Assembly (NCBI RefSeq): GCF_028683095.1
Contig: NZ_JAJUBC010000009.1
Coordinates: forward strand, 62,001 to 126,000
DNA: 64,000 nt
Reading direction: 5' to 3'
Source: Enterovibrio gelatinilyticus
Lineage (GTDB): Bacteria; Pseudomonadota; Gammaproteobacteria; Enterobacterales; Vibrionaceae
Below, piece by piece: positions 57,227 through 64,000 of the stretch. Each line of letters begins with the position of its first letter. Position 1 is the first letter of the stretch. The position numbers were made by a program, and so were the translations under genes. The notes beneath the pieces are model-generated. The model was not told where the DNA came from. It searched no databases and saw nothing but the letters and a program-made list of their open reading frames with translations.

Positions 57227-58531
57227 TCAGTATTTATTGGCGATGAAGAGTTCTTGCGCCGGGAAAAGCGTAATGATTTCACAACCCTCAGCTGTGACGA
57301 CCACTTCTTCTTCGATGCGTGCCGCACCATTGCCATCGGCAGACGGGCAATAGGTTTCAAGCGCAAACACCATGCCCTCTTGAAGCTCAAAGGGGTTTTC
57401 CATCGAAACAAGACGACTGATGATTGGGCGCTCGTGCAGCGCCAAACCCAAACCATGACCAAACTGCAATCCGAACGCTTCCATTTCGCTGGCAAAGCCA
57501 AATTTTTCGGCCTTTGGCCATACTGCGGCGATTTTGTCTGTAGTCATGCCAGGGCGGATGAGATCAATGGCGGCATCAATCCATTCACGGGCTTGCTTGT
57601 ACGCGTCCTGCTGGGCTTGGCTAGCACTGCCAACGTTCAATGTGCGGTAGTAACAGGTGCGATAGCCGTTAAACGAGTGGATGATGTCAAAGAACGCCTG
57701 ATCGCCGGGGCGATACATACGGTCGGTAAAGTTGTGTGGGTGCGGGCTGCCGCGCTCACCTGAGACGGCGTTAATGGCTTCTACATCGTCTGAGCCATTG
57801 TCATAAAGGAACTTGTTTGCGTTGGCGACACTTTCGTTTTCACGAACGCCAGGCTTTAAGTTCACCGCCAATTCGTGATAAGCCCCATCTACCATGGCTG
57901 CCGCCATATTGAGCAATACGATTTCGTCCATGGATTTGATTTGACGCGCTTCTAACATCACTTGCTGACAATCGCGAACATCTAAGCCTTCAGCTTGAAG
58001 CGCTTCCAACATTGGCGGCTCACACACATCGATGCCGAGAGGCATATCTGCAACGCCTTCCTCCACCAGCAGTGCTTTAATATCCCGTGCTGCTTGCTTG
58101 AACAGGCCCGCTTCTTTTGCCACCGAACCACGCAAACCCAACATACCTGCCTTGAAATGGTCAGGGTCGATAAGCCCTTGATAAAGCTGATGATGCTTTG
58201 CCGCGGAACCGAAATCCCACAAGTACGGATCAGAGTTACCCGTAAACAAGGCATAACGCGCGATTTTGTCTCGTGCCCATTCGCCAATGACAGTACTGGT
58301 CAAATAACGAATGTTGTTATTGTCAAAACAAAGTACCGCGCCCAAACCCGACTCTGCTAAGGCTTTACGCGAGCGCCCCAAGCGATACTGATGCAATCGA
58401 TTGAAGTTCACGCGCTGTTCAAAATCAACACTCATCCTACCCGGCGATGGAATACGCTTAGACCAATCCCAGCCTGGCTCAATATCAGATTCTCGAATAA
58501 TTTCCGGTTCCGTTGGTTTCACGATACTCAT
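57227..58531 (-). CDS. M24 (pita-bread fold) metallopeptidase-like protein
   Basis: A 434-residue protein; the ATG at 58529-58531 (MSIVKPTEPE) is used because the longer frame would run through an operator. The N-terminal creatinase-like domain has 'MSVDFEQRVNFNRLHQYRLGRSRKAL' and 'GAVLCFDNNNIRYLTST'. The C-terminal pita-bread domain keeps Asp282 in 'FFDIIHSFNGYRTC', the His in 'FGHGLGLALHE', and the Glu residues in 'FALETYCP' and 'RIEEEVVVT'. The second metal Asp, expected eleven residues after Asp282, is Cys293. DddP (DMSP lyase) and ectoine-hydrolase-type enzymes share this fold, so a non-peptidase role is possible. It heads the E1/E2 operon. Confidence 0.87.
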   Translation of the reverse strand: MSIVKPTEPEIIRESDIEPGWDWSKRIPSPGRMSVDFEQRVNFNRLHQYRLGRSRKALAESGLGAVLCFDNNNIRYLTSTVIGEWARDKIARYALFTGNSDPYLWDFGSAAKHHQLYQGLIDPDHFKAGMLGLRGSVAKEAGLFKQAARDIKALLVEEGVADMPLGIDVCEPPMLEALQAEGLDVRDCQQVMLEARQIKSMDEIVLLNMAAAMVDGAYHELAVNLKPGVRENESVANANKFLYDNGSDDVEAINAVSGERGSPHPHNFTDRMYRPGDQAFFDIIHSFNGYRTCYYRTLNVGSASQAQQDAYKQAREWIDAAIDLIRPGMTTDKIAAVWPKAEKFGFASEMEAFGLQFGHGLGLALHERPIISRLVSMENPFELQEGMVFALETYCPSADGNGAARIEEEVVVTAEGCEIITLFPAQELFIANKY

Positions 58532-58552
58532 AGCAGCAACCACTCCATTTAT

Positions 58553-58566
58553 TGCAATCGTTTGCA
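58553..58566. promoter_or_regulatory. LacI-family operator, site 3
   Basis: TGCAATCGTTTGCA, a 14-bp imperfect palindrome with the central CG of the other sites. It lies 22 bases upstream of the M24 start, so bound repressor would block that transcript. Confidence 0.78.
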
Positions 58567-58644
58567 TTAATTAAGCAAATAATAGGCGATTAATTGCGGC
58601 GAATTAAAACCATGATCGGCTGCACGCGCAAAAAATCACCAACT

Positions 58645-58658
58645 TGCAAACGATTGCA
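58645..58658. promoter_or_regulatory. LacI-family operator, site 4
   Basis: TGCAAACGATTGCA, the same motif with a single asymmetric position. It lies 78 bases after site 3 and about 100 bases before the lacI-type gene, so it can serve both the M24 operon and autoregulation. Confidence 0.78.
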
Positions 58659-58758
58659 GCACATAGTAACTTAGCTGTCAATGCAAAGGTTGATACAATG
58701 TTAAAGCAAAGTTGCCGTGTTTCATTCATGTCAGGCAACCCTGTTTTAGGGAAGAGTT

Positions 58759-59799
58759 TTGGATAACGATAAAAATAAACGCATAACTGTCAAAGACGTA
58801 GCTGCTGCACTCGGCATAAGCCCATCAACGGTGTCACGGGCTTTGAGCCCAGAAAAACAACATTTGGTCTCCGACCGTGTTATCGAGTTGGTGGAAAAGA
58901 AAAGTGAAGAAATGGGATATACCGCCAATCCCATGGCGACGGCACTAAAGCGGGGAGCAACGAAGACTATTGGTATGATGATCCCCGATATCCTCAACCC
59001 AATTTTCCCGCCTCTTGTTCATGAAATTCAGCAACTGACTAACAAGCTTGGCTACACTCTTACGCTTGCTTATACAGAAAATAATCAAGAACTTGCGCTT
59101 GAAGAAGTGAAGCGCCTAATCGCACGTAACGTGGACGGTATTATTCTCGCATCGGCGTTTCGCAAAGACCCCACGGTGGATTATTGTCTCGACCACGGCA
59201 AACCATTGGTGCAGGTTAACCGTGTTATAGATAACCTCGCCTCAGATCAGGTGCTGGTTGATGATCGTGAAGGAATCTATCAACTGTTCGAGCATCTTTA
59301 TAAGCTTGGTCATCGCCATATCGCTCACATTGCGGGTCCAAACGAGATCTCGAGTGGATTAAGCCGTCGTCATGCTTTTATTTCTATCGCAGATATGTTT
59401 GATGTCTCCCCTGATCATGCGCCAGTGATCTCTGCGAGAGCATTTAGCGAACTCGCTGGTAAAGATGCAACTAAGATCCTGTTGAAAGAGCACCCTGAAG
59501 TGACAGCAGTGATTGCTGCAAACGACTTGCTGGCATTAGGCTGTATCGAAGAGCTAGAAGCTGTAGGGAAGATCATCCCAAACGATATTTCTGTAACGGG
59601 CTTTAATGATATGCCCTACTTGGATTGGTTCCGTATTCCTCTAACCACCGTCTCATTGCCACAAACACAACTTGGCGATCAATCTGTGCGTATGTTGTTG
59701 AGCCAAATCCGTAAAGACAGTGACAGTGCTTTCCCTCGCAAGGTATTGCTGCAACCTAGGCTGGTTGTGCGTAAATCGACGACGACACCGAGAAAATAG
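58759..59799 (+). CDS. LacI/GalR-family transcriptional repressor
   Basis: A 346-residue regulator with a TTG start (58759-58761) behind GGGAAGAG; no in-frame ATG lies near the N-terminus. The DNA-binding helix-turn-helix is 'ITVKDVAAALGISPSTVSRAL' with the hinge helix 'NPMATALKRG'. The ligand domain has 'IGMMIPDILNPIFPPLVHEI', 'VQVNRVIDNLASDQVLVDD' and 'VIAANDLLALGCIEEL', the periplasmic-binding-protein fold. It is divergent from the M24-E1-E2 operon. The four palindromes at 50030-58658 are the natural candidates for its binding sites. The inducer is probably the imported sugar or a derivative. Confidence 0.93.
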   Translation: MDNDKNKRITVKDVAAALGISPSTVSRALSPEKQHLVSDRVIELVEKKSEEMGYTANPMATALKRGATKTIGMMIPDILNPIFPPLVHEIQQLTNKLGYTLTLAYTENNQELALEEVKRLIARNVDGIILASAFRKDPTVDYCLDHGKPLVQVNRVIDNLASDQVLVDDREGIYQLFEHLYKLGHRHIAHIAGPNEISSGLSRRHAFISIADMFDVSPDHAPVISARAFSELAGKDATKILLKEHPEVTAVIAANDLLALGCIEELEAVGKIIPNDISVTGFNDMPYLDWFRIPLTTVSLPQTQLGDQSVRMLLSQIRKDSDSAFPRKVLLQPRLVVRKSTTTPRK

Positions 59800-59860
59800 C
59801 GACGAGACCATTCGGATTTGATGCAGTAATACCATTCGAAATGTAGAGCGTGCAGAAGAA

Positions 59861-59893
59861 ACCCGCCAGTCCGCACATTGCTGACTGGCGGGT
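59861..59893. terminator. Bidirectional terminator between lacI-type and hxlR-type genes
   Basis: ACCCGCCAGT / ACTGGCGGGT form a perfect 10-bp GC-rich stem with a 13-base loop. A T-rich tract follows on the plus strand (GTTATTTT). It lies between two convergent genes and can end both. Confidence 0.82.
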
Positions 59894-59894
59894 G

Positions 59895-60263
59895 TTATTT
59901 TCGAAGTTGAATTCCATGCTGCTCGGACCACACTCTCAAATCATCAAGTATTTTCAAAGCACTACGACCAAACTCGGTCAATTCATAGCTCACCGCAATG
60001 GGGCGATCACTGATCACTTTACGCACGACCATGTCTTCTGCTTCCAGCTCTTTCAAGCGCTGGTCGATCATTTTTTTACTCGCCCCGCCGAGCAAACGGG
60101 CCAAATCATTAAATCGTACGGGTCCATCTTTCAGGTGGTAAATCAGCGTTCCCTTCCATTTTCCACCAATTAGACGCATGCCCTTTTCGATGGCACAGGG
60201 TTCAGTACACGTGTTGACCACACTTTTACGACCTTTAACGTCGATCTTCACTTCGCTGTTCAC
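59895..60263 (-). CDS. HxlR-family transcriptional regulator
   Basis: A 122-residue winged-helix regulator with a GTG start (60261-60263). 'TCTEPCAIEKGMRLIGGKWKGTLIYHLKDGPVRFNDLARLL' is the HxlR core, then 'SKKMIDQRLKELEAEDMVVRK' as recognition helix and 'YELTEFGRSALKIL'. Cys19 and Cys23 lie before the first helix; in relatives such as YodB and HypR cysteines there sense oxidants or electrophiles. It is divergent from the catalase gene, which suggests redox control of catalase. Paralogues with other roles exist. Confidence 0.9.
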   Translation of the reverse strand: MNSEVKIDVKGRKSVVNTCTEPCAIEKGMRLIGGKWKGTLIYHLKDGPVRFNDLARLLGGASKKMIDQRLKELEAEDMVVRKVISDRPIAVSYELTEFGRSALKILDDLRVWSEQHGIQLRK

Positions 60264-60611
60264 GATTAAATTCTCTTGTCAGACATACAGGTCACTTAAA
60301 GTACACAGGTTAGCACCTGACCCAAGGTTACCATAATGAACCAGGTTGAAACATGGAAGCGTTACCAAGGTTTCATCGAGTCAGATTGAATACTCTGTTA
60401 GGTTTTCCAGTCCGCCCATACGCTAAAACCCCATACAACATCTGTACGCAGATCCAACATATCCCCCAATAAAAAATCACCCAGATAACATCTATCACTA
60501 TTAATATGATTTAAATCAATATTAATAACCAATATTCGTTTATAACTCTCCATACTGGAATGATATTGATTCTTGTTTGTGCATCGAGCATGAACATGTT
60601 TAGGGAAAGAA
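60264..60611. promoter_or_regulatory. Divergent promoter region of hxlR-type gene and catalase, with a 27-bp palindrome
   Basis: No gene is seen in this stretch; a 73-codon frame on the minus strand is not credible. At 60502-60528, ATTAATAT-GATTTAAATC-A-ATATTAAT forms a near-perfect palindrome of 27 bases with one extra central A. It lies 84 bases before the catalase ATG, and is a likely binding site for HxlR or another regulator. I do not see a full OxyR motif. Confidence 0.65.
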
Positions 60612-62072
60612 ATGGACAATACACGTTACCTCACCAGCCAGAATGGCGCACCTGTTGCCGATGATCAAAACTCACTGACCGCCGGAGAGCGCGGCCCAGT
60701 ATTGTTGCAAGATTGGCATCTTATCGAGAAGCTAGCGCATTTTAACCGCGAGCGAATTCCAGAGCGTATTGTTCACGCCAAAGGCACTGGTGCATACGGT
60801 ACATTCACGCTGACCCGTGATCTGGCTGAATTCACACTGGCTGATCATTTCAACGGCGAAGGCAAACAAACAGAAACGTTCGTTCGCTTTTCAACGGTGG
60901 GTGGCGAAATGGGCTCGGCGGACGCAGAGCGAGACCCTCGCGGTTTTGGCCTTCGTTTTTACACCCAACGTGGTAACCACGATATCGTCGGCAACAACAC
61001 GCCAACGTTTTTCCTGCGTGACGGTATTAAATTCCCAGATTTCATCCACACTCAAAAACGCAACCCACATACCAACCTGAAAGATGCTCAGGCCATGTGG
61101 GAATTCTGGTCGTTAAACCCAGAATGTATGCACCAAGTGACGGTGTTGATGTCTGATCGCGGCATTCCAGCTAACTATCGTCAAATGCACGGCTATGGTT
61201 CACACACCTACTCTCTTTGGAACAACAAAGGTGAGCGCTTTTGGGTGAAGTTCCACTTCAAGAGCCAACAAGGCGTAGTGAACTTGACCAATGATCAAGC
61301 CGCGATTCTGCGCGGTATTGACCCAGATTCAAGCCAGCGTGATTTGGTTTTAGCTATTCAAGACGGTCACTTCCCGCGTTGGAGCGTGAACGTTCAAATC
61401 ATGCCGGAAGCGGATGCGAACACCTATCACATCAACCCGTTCGATCTGACAAAGGTATGGCCGCACAGCGACTACCCATTGATTGAAATCGGTGAGTTAG
61501 AACTTAACCGTTTACCAGAGAACTACTTCGCTGAAGTTGAGCAAGTGGCGTTAGCGCCAAGCAACTTGGTTCCAGGTGTTGGTGCGTCTCCAGACAAGAT
61601 GCTGCAAGCGCGTCTGTTCGCGTACGCGGATGCACAGCGTTACCGTTTAGGTGCAAACTACAACCACCTACCCGTAAACTGCCCGCATGCCACACAGGCA
61701 AATCATTACCAACGTGCTGGCGCGATGGCAGGCACGCAATGCCCTTACTCTGGTCATCAGACAGGTCAAAATGTGTCACCAAACTTTGGCCCTAACCAAC
61801 AAGATGATTTGGTTGAAGCCATTGAATTTAAAGAACCACCAATGCGTTTAGACGGCGAAGCAGACCGTTACAGTCGCTACAATCAAGACGACTTTGCACA
61901 AGCAGGTAACCTGTACCGCTTGTTCAGCGAAGATGAAAAAGCGCGTCTGATTGAGACTATCTGTGGTTCGCTGTCTCAAGCTTCTGAAGATGTTCAACGC
62001 AAAATGACCGAGCACTTCTGCAACGCCGATGCAGACTACGGTCAACGCATCGCGAACACGTTGGGCTTGTAG
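60612..62072 (+). CDS. Monofunctional haem catalase
   Basis: A 486-residue small-subunit catalase that turns hydrogen peroxide into water and oxygen. The distal His55 lies in 'RIVHAKGTGAYG', Asn128 in 'IVGNNTPTFF', and the proximal Tyr in 'RLFAYADAQRYRLG'. 'FSTVGGEMGSADAERDPRGFGLRF' is the typical conserved stretch. No signal peptide, so cytoplasmic. The gene is divergent from the HxlR regulator and ends at a strong terminator. Length matches KatA-type clade III enzymes, but I do not assign a name. Confidence 0.96.
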   Translation: MDNTRYLTSQNGAPVADDQNSLTAGERGPVLLQDWHLIEKLAHFNRERIPERIVHAKGTGAYGTFTLTRDLAEFTLADHFNGEGKQTETFVRFSTVGGEMGSADAERDPRGFGLRFYTQRGNHDIVGNNTPTFFLRDGIKFPDFIHTQKRNPHTNLKDAQAMWEFWSLNPECMHQVTVLMSDRGIPANYRQMHGYGSHTYSLWNNKGERFWVKFHFKSQQGVVNLTNDQAAILRGIDPDSSQRDLVLAIQDGHFPRWSVNVQIMPEADANTYHINPFDLTKVWPHSDYPLIEIGELELNRLPENYFAEVEQVALAPSNLVPGVGASPDKMLQARLFAYADAQRYRLGANYNHLPVNCPHATQANHYQRAGAMAGTQCPYSGHQTGQNVSPNFGPNQQDDLVEAIEFKEPPMRLDGEADRYSRYNQDDFAQAGNLYRLFSEDEKARLIETICGSLSQASEDVQRKMTEHFCNADADYGQRIANTLGL

Positions 62073-62107
62073 AACGCGACGTGTTTTAGATTTTCTAAGC
62101 AACACAA

Positions 62108-62138
62108 AAAAGGGACAACAAAAACGTTGTCCCTTTTT
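62108..62138 (+). terminator. Terminator after catalase
   Basis: AAAAGGGACAAC / GTTGTCCCTTTT forms a perfect 12-bp stem with a six-base loop and ends in a T-run. It is 35 bases after the catalase stop. Confidence 0.93.
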
Positions 62139-62174
62139 CTTTCACCCAAAATCGCCTAATTCCATTACTGCCGT

Positions 62175-62202
62175 ATTGTTGATTGTTGATTGTTGATTGT
62201 TG
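62175..62202. repeat. Heptanucleotide tandem repeat, four copies of ATTGTTG
   Basis: Four perfect copies of a 7-bp unit, just downstream of the catalase terminator and 15 bases from the end of a gene remnant. Non-coding by context. Confidence 0.93.
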
Positions 62203-62216
62203 AAATAGTAATTAAC

Positions 62217-62506
62217 CTAGAGTGACATAAGCTTCATGCGGGTGCCCTTGTCCAGTTTTTCCAACGCATAACGAAAGGCCGTTCTTGGCATTCGAGCATG
62301 GTTTTTTATCAAATATTCCACAACTGGTTGTGGCTCTTTTTGCGACAACACGTTGAGCATCCAACCATAGGCTTTTTGTACCAAATGATGCGCATCTTCA
62401 AGCAGTAAATCGGCAATATTATGTGGTTCAAGGCCGCTATATCGCCCTTTGTTTACAGCAATGCAGTGAACTCCCGCAGGCCTGCCAACACTTTCGGTTT
62501 ACTCAT
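62217..62506 (-). pseudogene. Remnant of an AlkD-like DNA alkylation repair gene
   Basis: On the minus strand, one frame ending at 62217 encodes about 80 residues with 'NKGRYSGLEPHNIADLLLED', 'HHLVQKAYGWMLNVLS' and 'HARMPRTAFRYALEKLD', the C-terminal HEAT-repeat end of AlkD-like glycosylases. That frame is cut by a TAA upstream. A separate frame beginning with an ATG at 62504-62506, behind AAGGGG, gives 17 residues (MSKPKVLAGLREFTALL) and stops. The rest of the ~230-residue gene is gone. I interpret this as an internal deletion with a frame change, leaving a non-functional remnant. The 17-codon frame may or may not be the original N-terminus. Confidence 0.8.
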
Positions 62507-62591
62507 TCAAAATTCATAACCCCTTTATGGCTGAGGCTGTGCTAAAACAGTTTATAGATCATATTGTTTACATGCGCATTAAGGACGTCAA

Positions 62592-63332
62592 ATGACACCT
62601 ACTCCCCGTCTTTTTATTGTTGAAGATGATGATAAGCTTCGTCAGCTCCTGTCCTCTTATTTCAGGGAACAAGACTTCGATGTTCAGGCATTTGATCAAG
62701 GAGAAACAGCAATTGCAGCTATTTTATCGGAGCAACCCGACATCGTGATGTTGGACCTCATGTTGCCTGATATCGATGGCCTGACAATCTGCCGACAGAT
62801 CCGCCCGCACTTTTCTGGCAAAGTACTCATGTTAACAGCCAGTGATGATGATTTTGACCATGTGGCTGCACTCGAAATCGGCGCGGATGACTTTGTTACC
62901 AAGCCGATAAAGCCGAGAGTGTTACTGGCTCGGTTGCGCGCGTTGATACGTCGAACAGACACGCAAACCCAAACAGCAGAACACTCGCCATCAATCGCAC
63001 TCAACACTTTGGTTTATGGCAGCTTAACACTGAATAAATCTCGTAAACGATGTGCCTTGGCAGAGAAGCATATCCCCTTATCAGACAGTGAGTTTGACCT
63101 TTTATGGTTGCTTGCTGAATCAGCGGATAAGGTGTTATCCAGAGACACTCTCACCCTTGCGGTGAGAGGCATTGAATACGATGGACTGGATCGCACCGTT
63201 GACAACAAAGTGGTCAGTTTGCGCAAAAAACTCGGAGACAACCCCTCCTCTCCGTGTCGCATCATTACCGTGAGGGGAAAAGGCTACCTTTTTGTGCCTG
63301 ATGCTTGGCACGACTTTCAAGACAACGTTTAA
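62592..63332 (+). CDS. rstA: Response regulator RstA (OmpR family)
   Basis: A 246-residue OmpR/PhoB-type regulator. The receiver domain has 'LFIVEDDDKLRQLL', phospho-acceptor Asp55 in 'DIVMLDLMLPDIDG', Thr in 'LMLTASDDD' and Lys in 'DDFVTKPIKP'. The winged helix includes 'FDLLWLLAESADKVLSRDTL', 'VRGIEYDGLDRTVDNKVVSLRKKLGD' and 'RIITVRGKGYLFVP'. The 'RG-x-x-YDGLDR' block and the ending 'LFVPDAWHD' closely follow E. coli RstA. It is probably phosphorylated by the next gene product, whose ATG lies two bases after its stop codon. Confidence 0.9.
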   Translation: MTPTPRLFIVEDDDKLRQLLSSYFREQDFDVQAFDQGETAIAAILSEQPDIVMLDLMLPDIDGLTICRQIRPHFSGKVLMLTASDDDFDHVAALEIGADDFVTKPIKPRVLLARLRALIRRTDTQTQTAEHSPSIALNTLVYGSLTLNKSRKRCALAEKHIPLSDSEFDLLWLLAESADKVLSRDTLTLAVRGIEYDGLDRTVDNKVVSLRKKLGDNPSSPCRIITVRGKGYLFVPDAWHDFQDNV

Positions 63333-63334
63333 CT

Positions 63335-64000
63335 ATGTGGCGAATTTATATTGAATCATTTATCGGACTGTTTTTTCTCTTTATTGTCAGTCTGTTTGCT
63401 TTTGACTACTTTGTATACCAGCTCAATCCGGATTATGACTATATATTGGAGGACATGCAGGCTGCAGCACTTCACCATGTCCTCAGTACCTTGTCTGAAC
63501 CGCAGGGCAGCGAGTTTACTGCGCAACTGCTTGCCAACTATGCCGAATCCACCGCCAGTACTTTGAATATTGTGGCTACAGATGTTGCGCCTAAAGAGGT
63601 ACAAAACTACTTCGCACAGGATCCACCGCCTCACCCTTATTCCTTTTATGACGACAATCGGGCACTTTGGCTCACCTTTGCTCACTCGGACACTTTCTTT
63701 CATATTGCCCCCGATGACACAAACCTAGTCAGACAAAAAATTGAATTTAGTGATTCACTGTTTTTTGTTTTCACTGCGTTCGGTTTCTTAATTTACTCAA
63801 GCTGGCTTATCTGGTTTATCGGTCGCAGAACACGCGCCCTGCAACACGTAACCGCAGAATTCGCCAAGGGTAACTTAAACGTTCGAGCACCCACCAACAG
63901 CGGTAGCAGAGTGGGAAAAATGAACGAAAGCTTTAATGAAATGGCGGAAAAAATATCCCAACTCATTACCAGCAATCGCTCTCTCACCCAGGCCGTCGCC
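63335..64000 (+). CDS. rstB: Sensor kinase RstB, 5' part (runs off the window)
   Basis: The open frame from the ATG at 63335 to the right edge gives 222 residues with no stop. The first membrane segment is about 5-25 (MWRIYIESFIGLFFLFIVSLFAF reads as one helix), then a ~120-residue periplasmic sensor region including 'YAESTASTLNIVA', the second membrane segment near 140-162 ('SLFFVFTAFGFLIYSSWLIWF'), and a HAMP-like linker 'RRTRALQHVTAEFAKGNLNVRAP'. The histidine and ATPase regions lie beyond the edge. It follows rstA by two bases. Name from the partner and the HAMP spacing. Confidence 0.85.
   Translation, partial: MWRIYIESFIGLFFLFIVSLFAFDYFVYQLNPDYDYILEDMQAAALHHVLSTLSEPQGSEFTAQLLANYAESTASTLNIVATDVAPKEVQNYFAQDPPPHPYSFYDDNRALWLTFAHSDTFFHIAPDDTNLVRQKIEFSDSLFFVFTAFGFLIYSSWLIWFIGRRTRALQHVTAEFAKGNLNVRAPTNSGSRVGKMNESFNEMAEKISQLITSNRSLTQAVA

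Noticed and set aside
57227-58531. Naming the M24 protein as the DMSP lyase DddP.
   Set aside because: The fold matches, but the N-terminus and the paired Asp metal residues of DddP are not present.

Overview
This window looks like a chromosomal segment of a Vibrio (Vibrionaceae, moderate GC). The evidence is a type VI secretion cluster in exactly the Vibrio cholerae vas gene order, an AcfD/SslE-type M60 lipoprotein, an RstA/RstB-like two-component pair, and a TTATACCC...GGGTATAA palindrome of a kind I associate with vibrios. No tRNA, rRNA, CRISPR array, insertion sequence or integrase gene was recognised.

Layout. 1-6000 (minus strand): part of an extracellular contractile injection system (eCIS) or phage-tail-like operon: sheath, inner tube, a T4-baseplate-like zinc-motif protein, a disordered linker-like protein, a DUF4255/Pvc16-like cap protein and the first 72 codons of another gene. 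6672-8926: a Cys-dependent phosphatase and, divergently, the RNA helicase RhlE. 9253-19358: an envelope region with an AcfD/SslE metalloprotease, then on the opposite strand three lipoproteins (LPP20 type, CsgG-like, LPP20 type) and, after a terminator, a soluble MltC-like lytic transglycosylase, an unlisted 53-residue membrane peptide and a membrane-anchored protein of unknown function. 19890-40346 (minus strand): a complete structural T6SS, tssB-tssC-tssE-tssF-tssG-fha-tssJ-tssK-tssL-clpV-vasH-vasI-tssA-tssM-vasL, followed upstream by a PAAR spike protein and outer-membrane phospholipase A. Hcp, VgrG and effector genes are not in the window.

42793-59799 is a catabolic locus that appears to be one LacI regulon. 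Four copies of a TGCAAWCGWTTGCA-like palindrome sit in its two divergent promoter regions. One arm carries a short-chain dehydrogenase, a CUT2-type sugar ABC importer with two different permeases, a 3-hydroxyisobutyrate-dehydrogenase-like enzyme and a ThuA-like protein. The other arm carries an M24 pita-bread protein, a thiamine-dependent 2-oxo-acid (or acetoin-type) dehydrogenase E1 alpha/E1 beta, an aldehyde dehydrogenase and an E2 acyltransferase with two subunit-binding domains. Between them, under the same operators, is a divergent GroEL paralogue with a His-rich tail and no GroES. I think this is the strongest candidate for an undescribed system: substrate uptake and oxidation linked to a keto-acid dehydrogenase complex and, by inference, its own chaperonin.

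59895-64000: an HxlR regulator divergent from a haem catalase with a 27-bp palindrome between them, a degraded AlkD-like DNA-repair gene, and rstA followed by rstB, which runs off the right edge. Start codons were chosen by reading upstream sequence for ribosome-binding sites; family assignments are from recognised motifs, not database searches.
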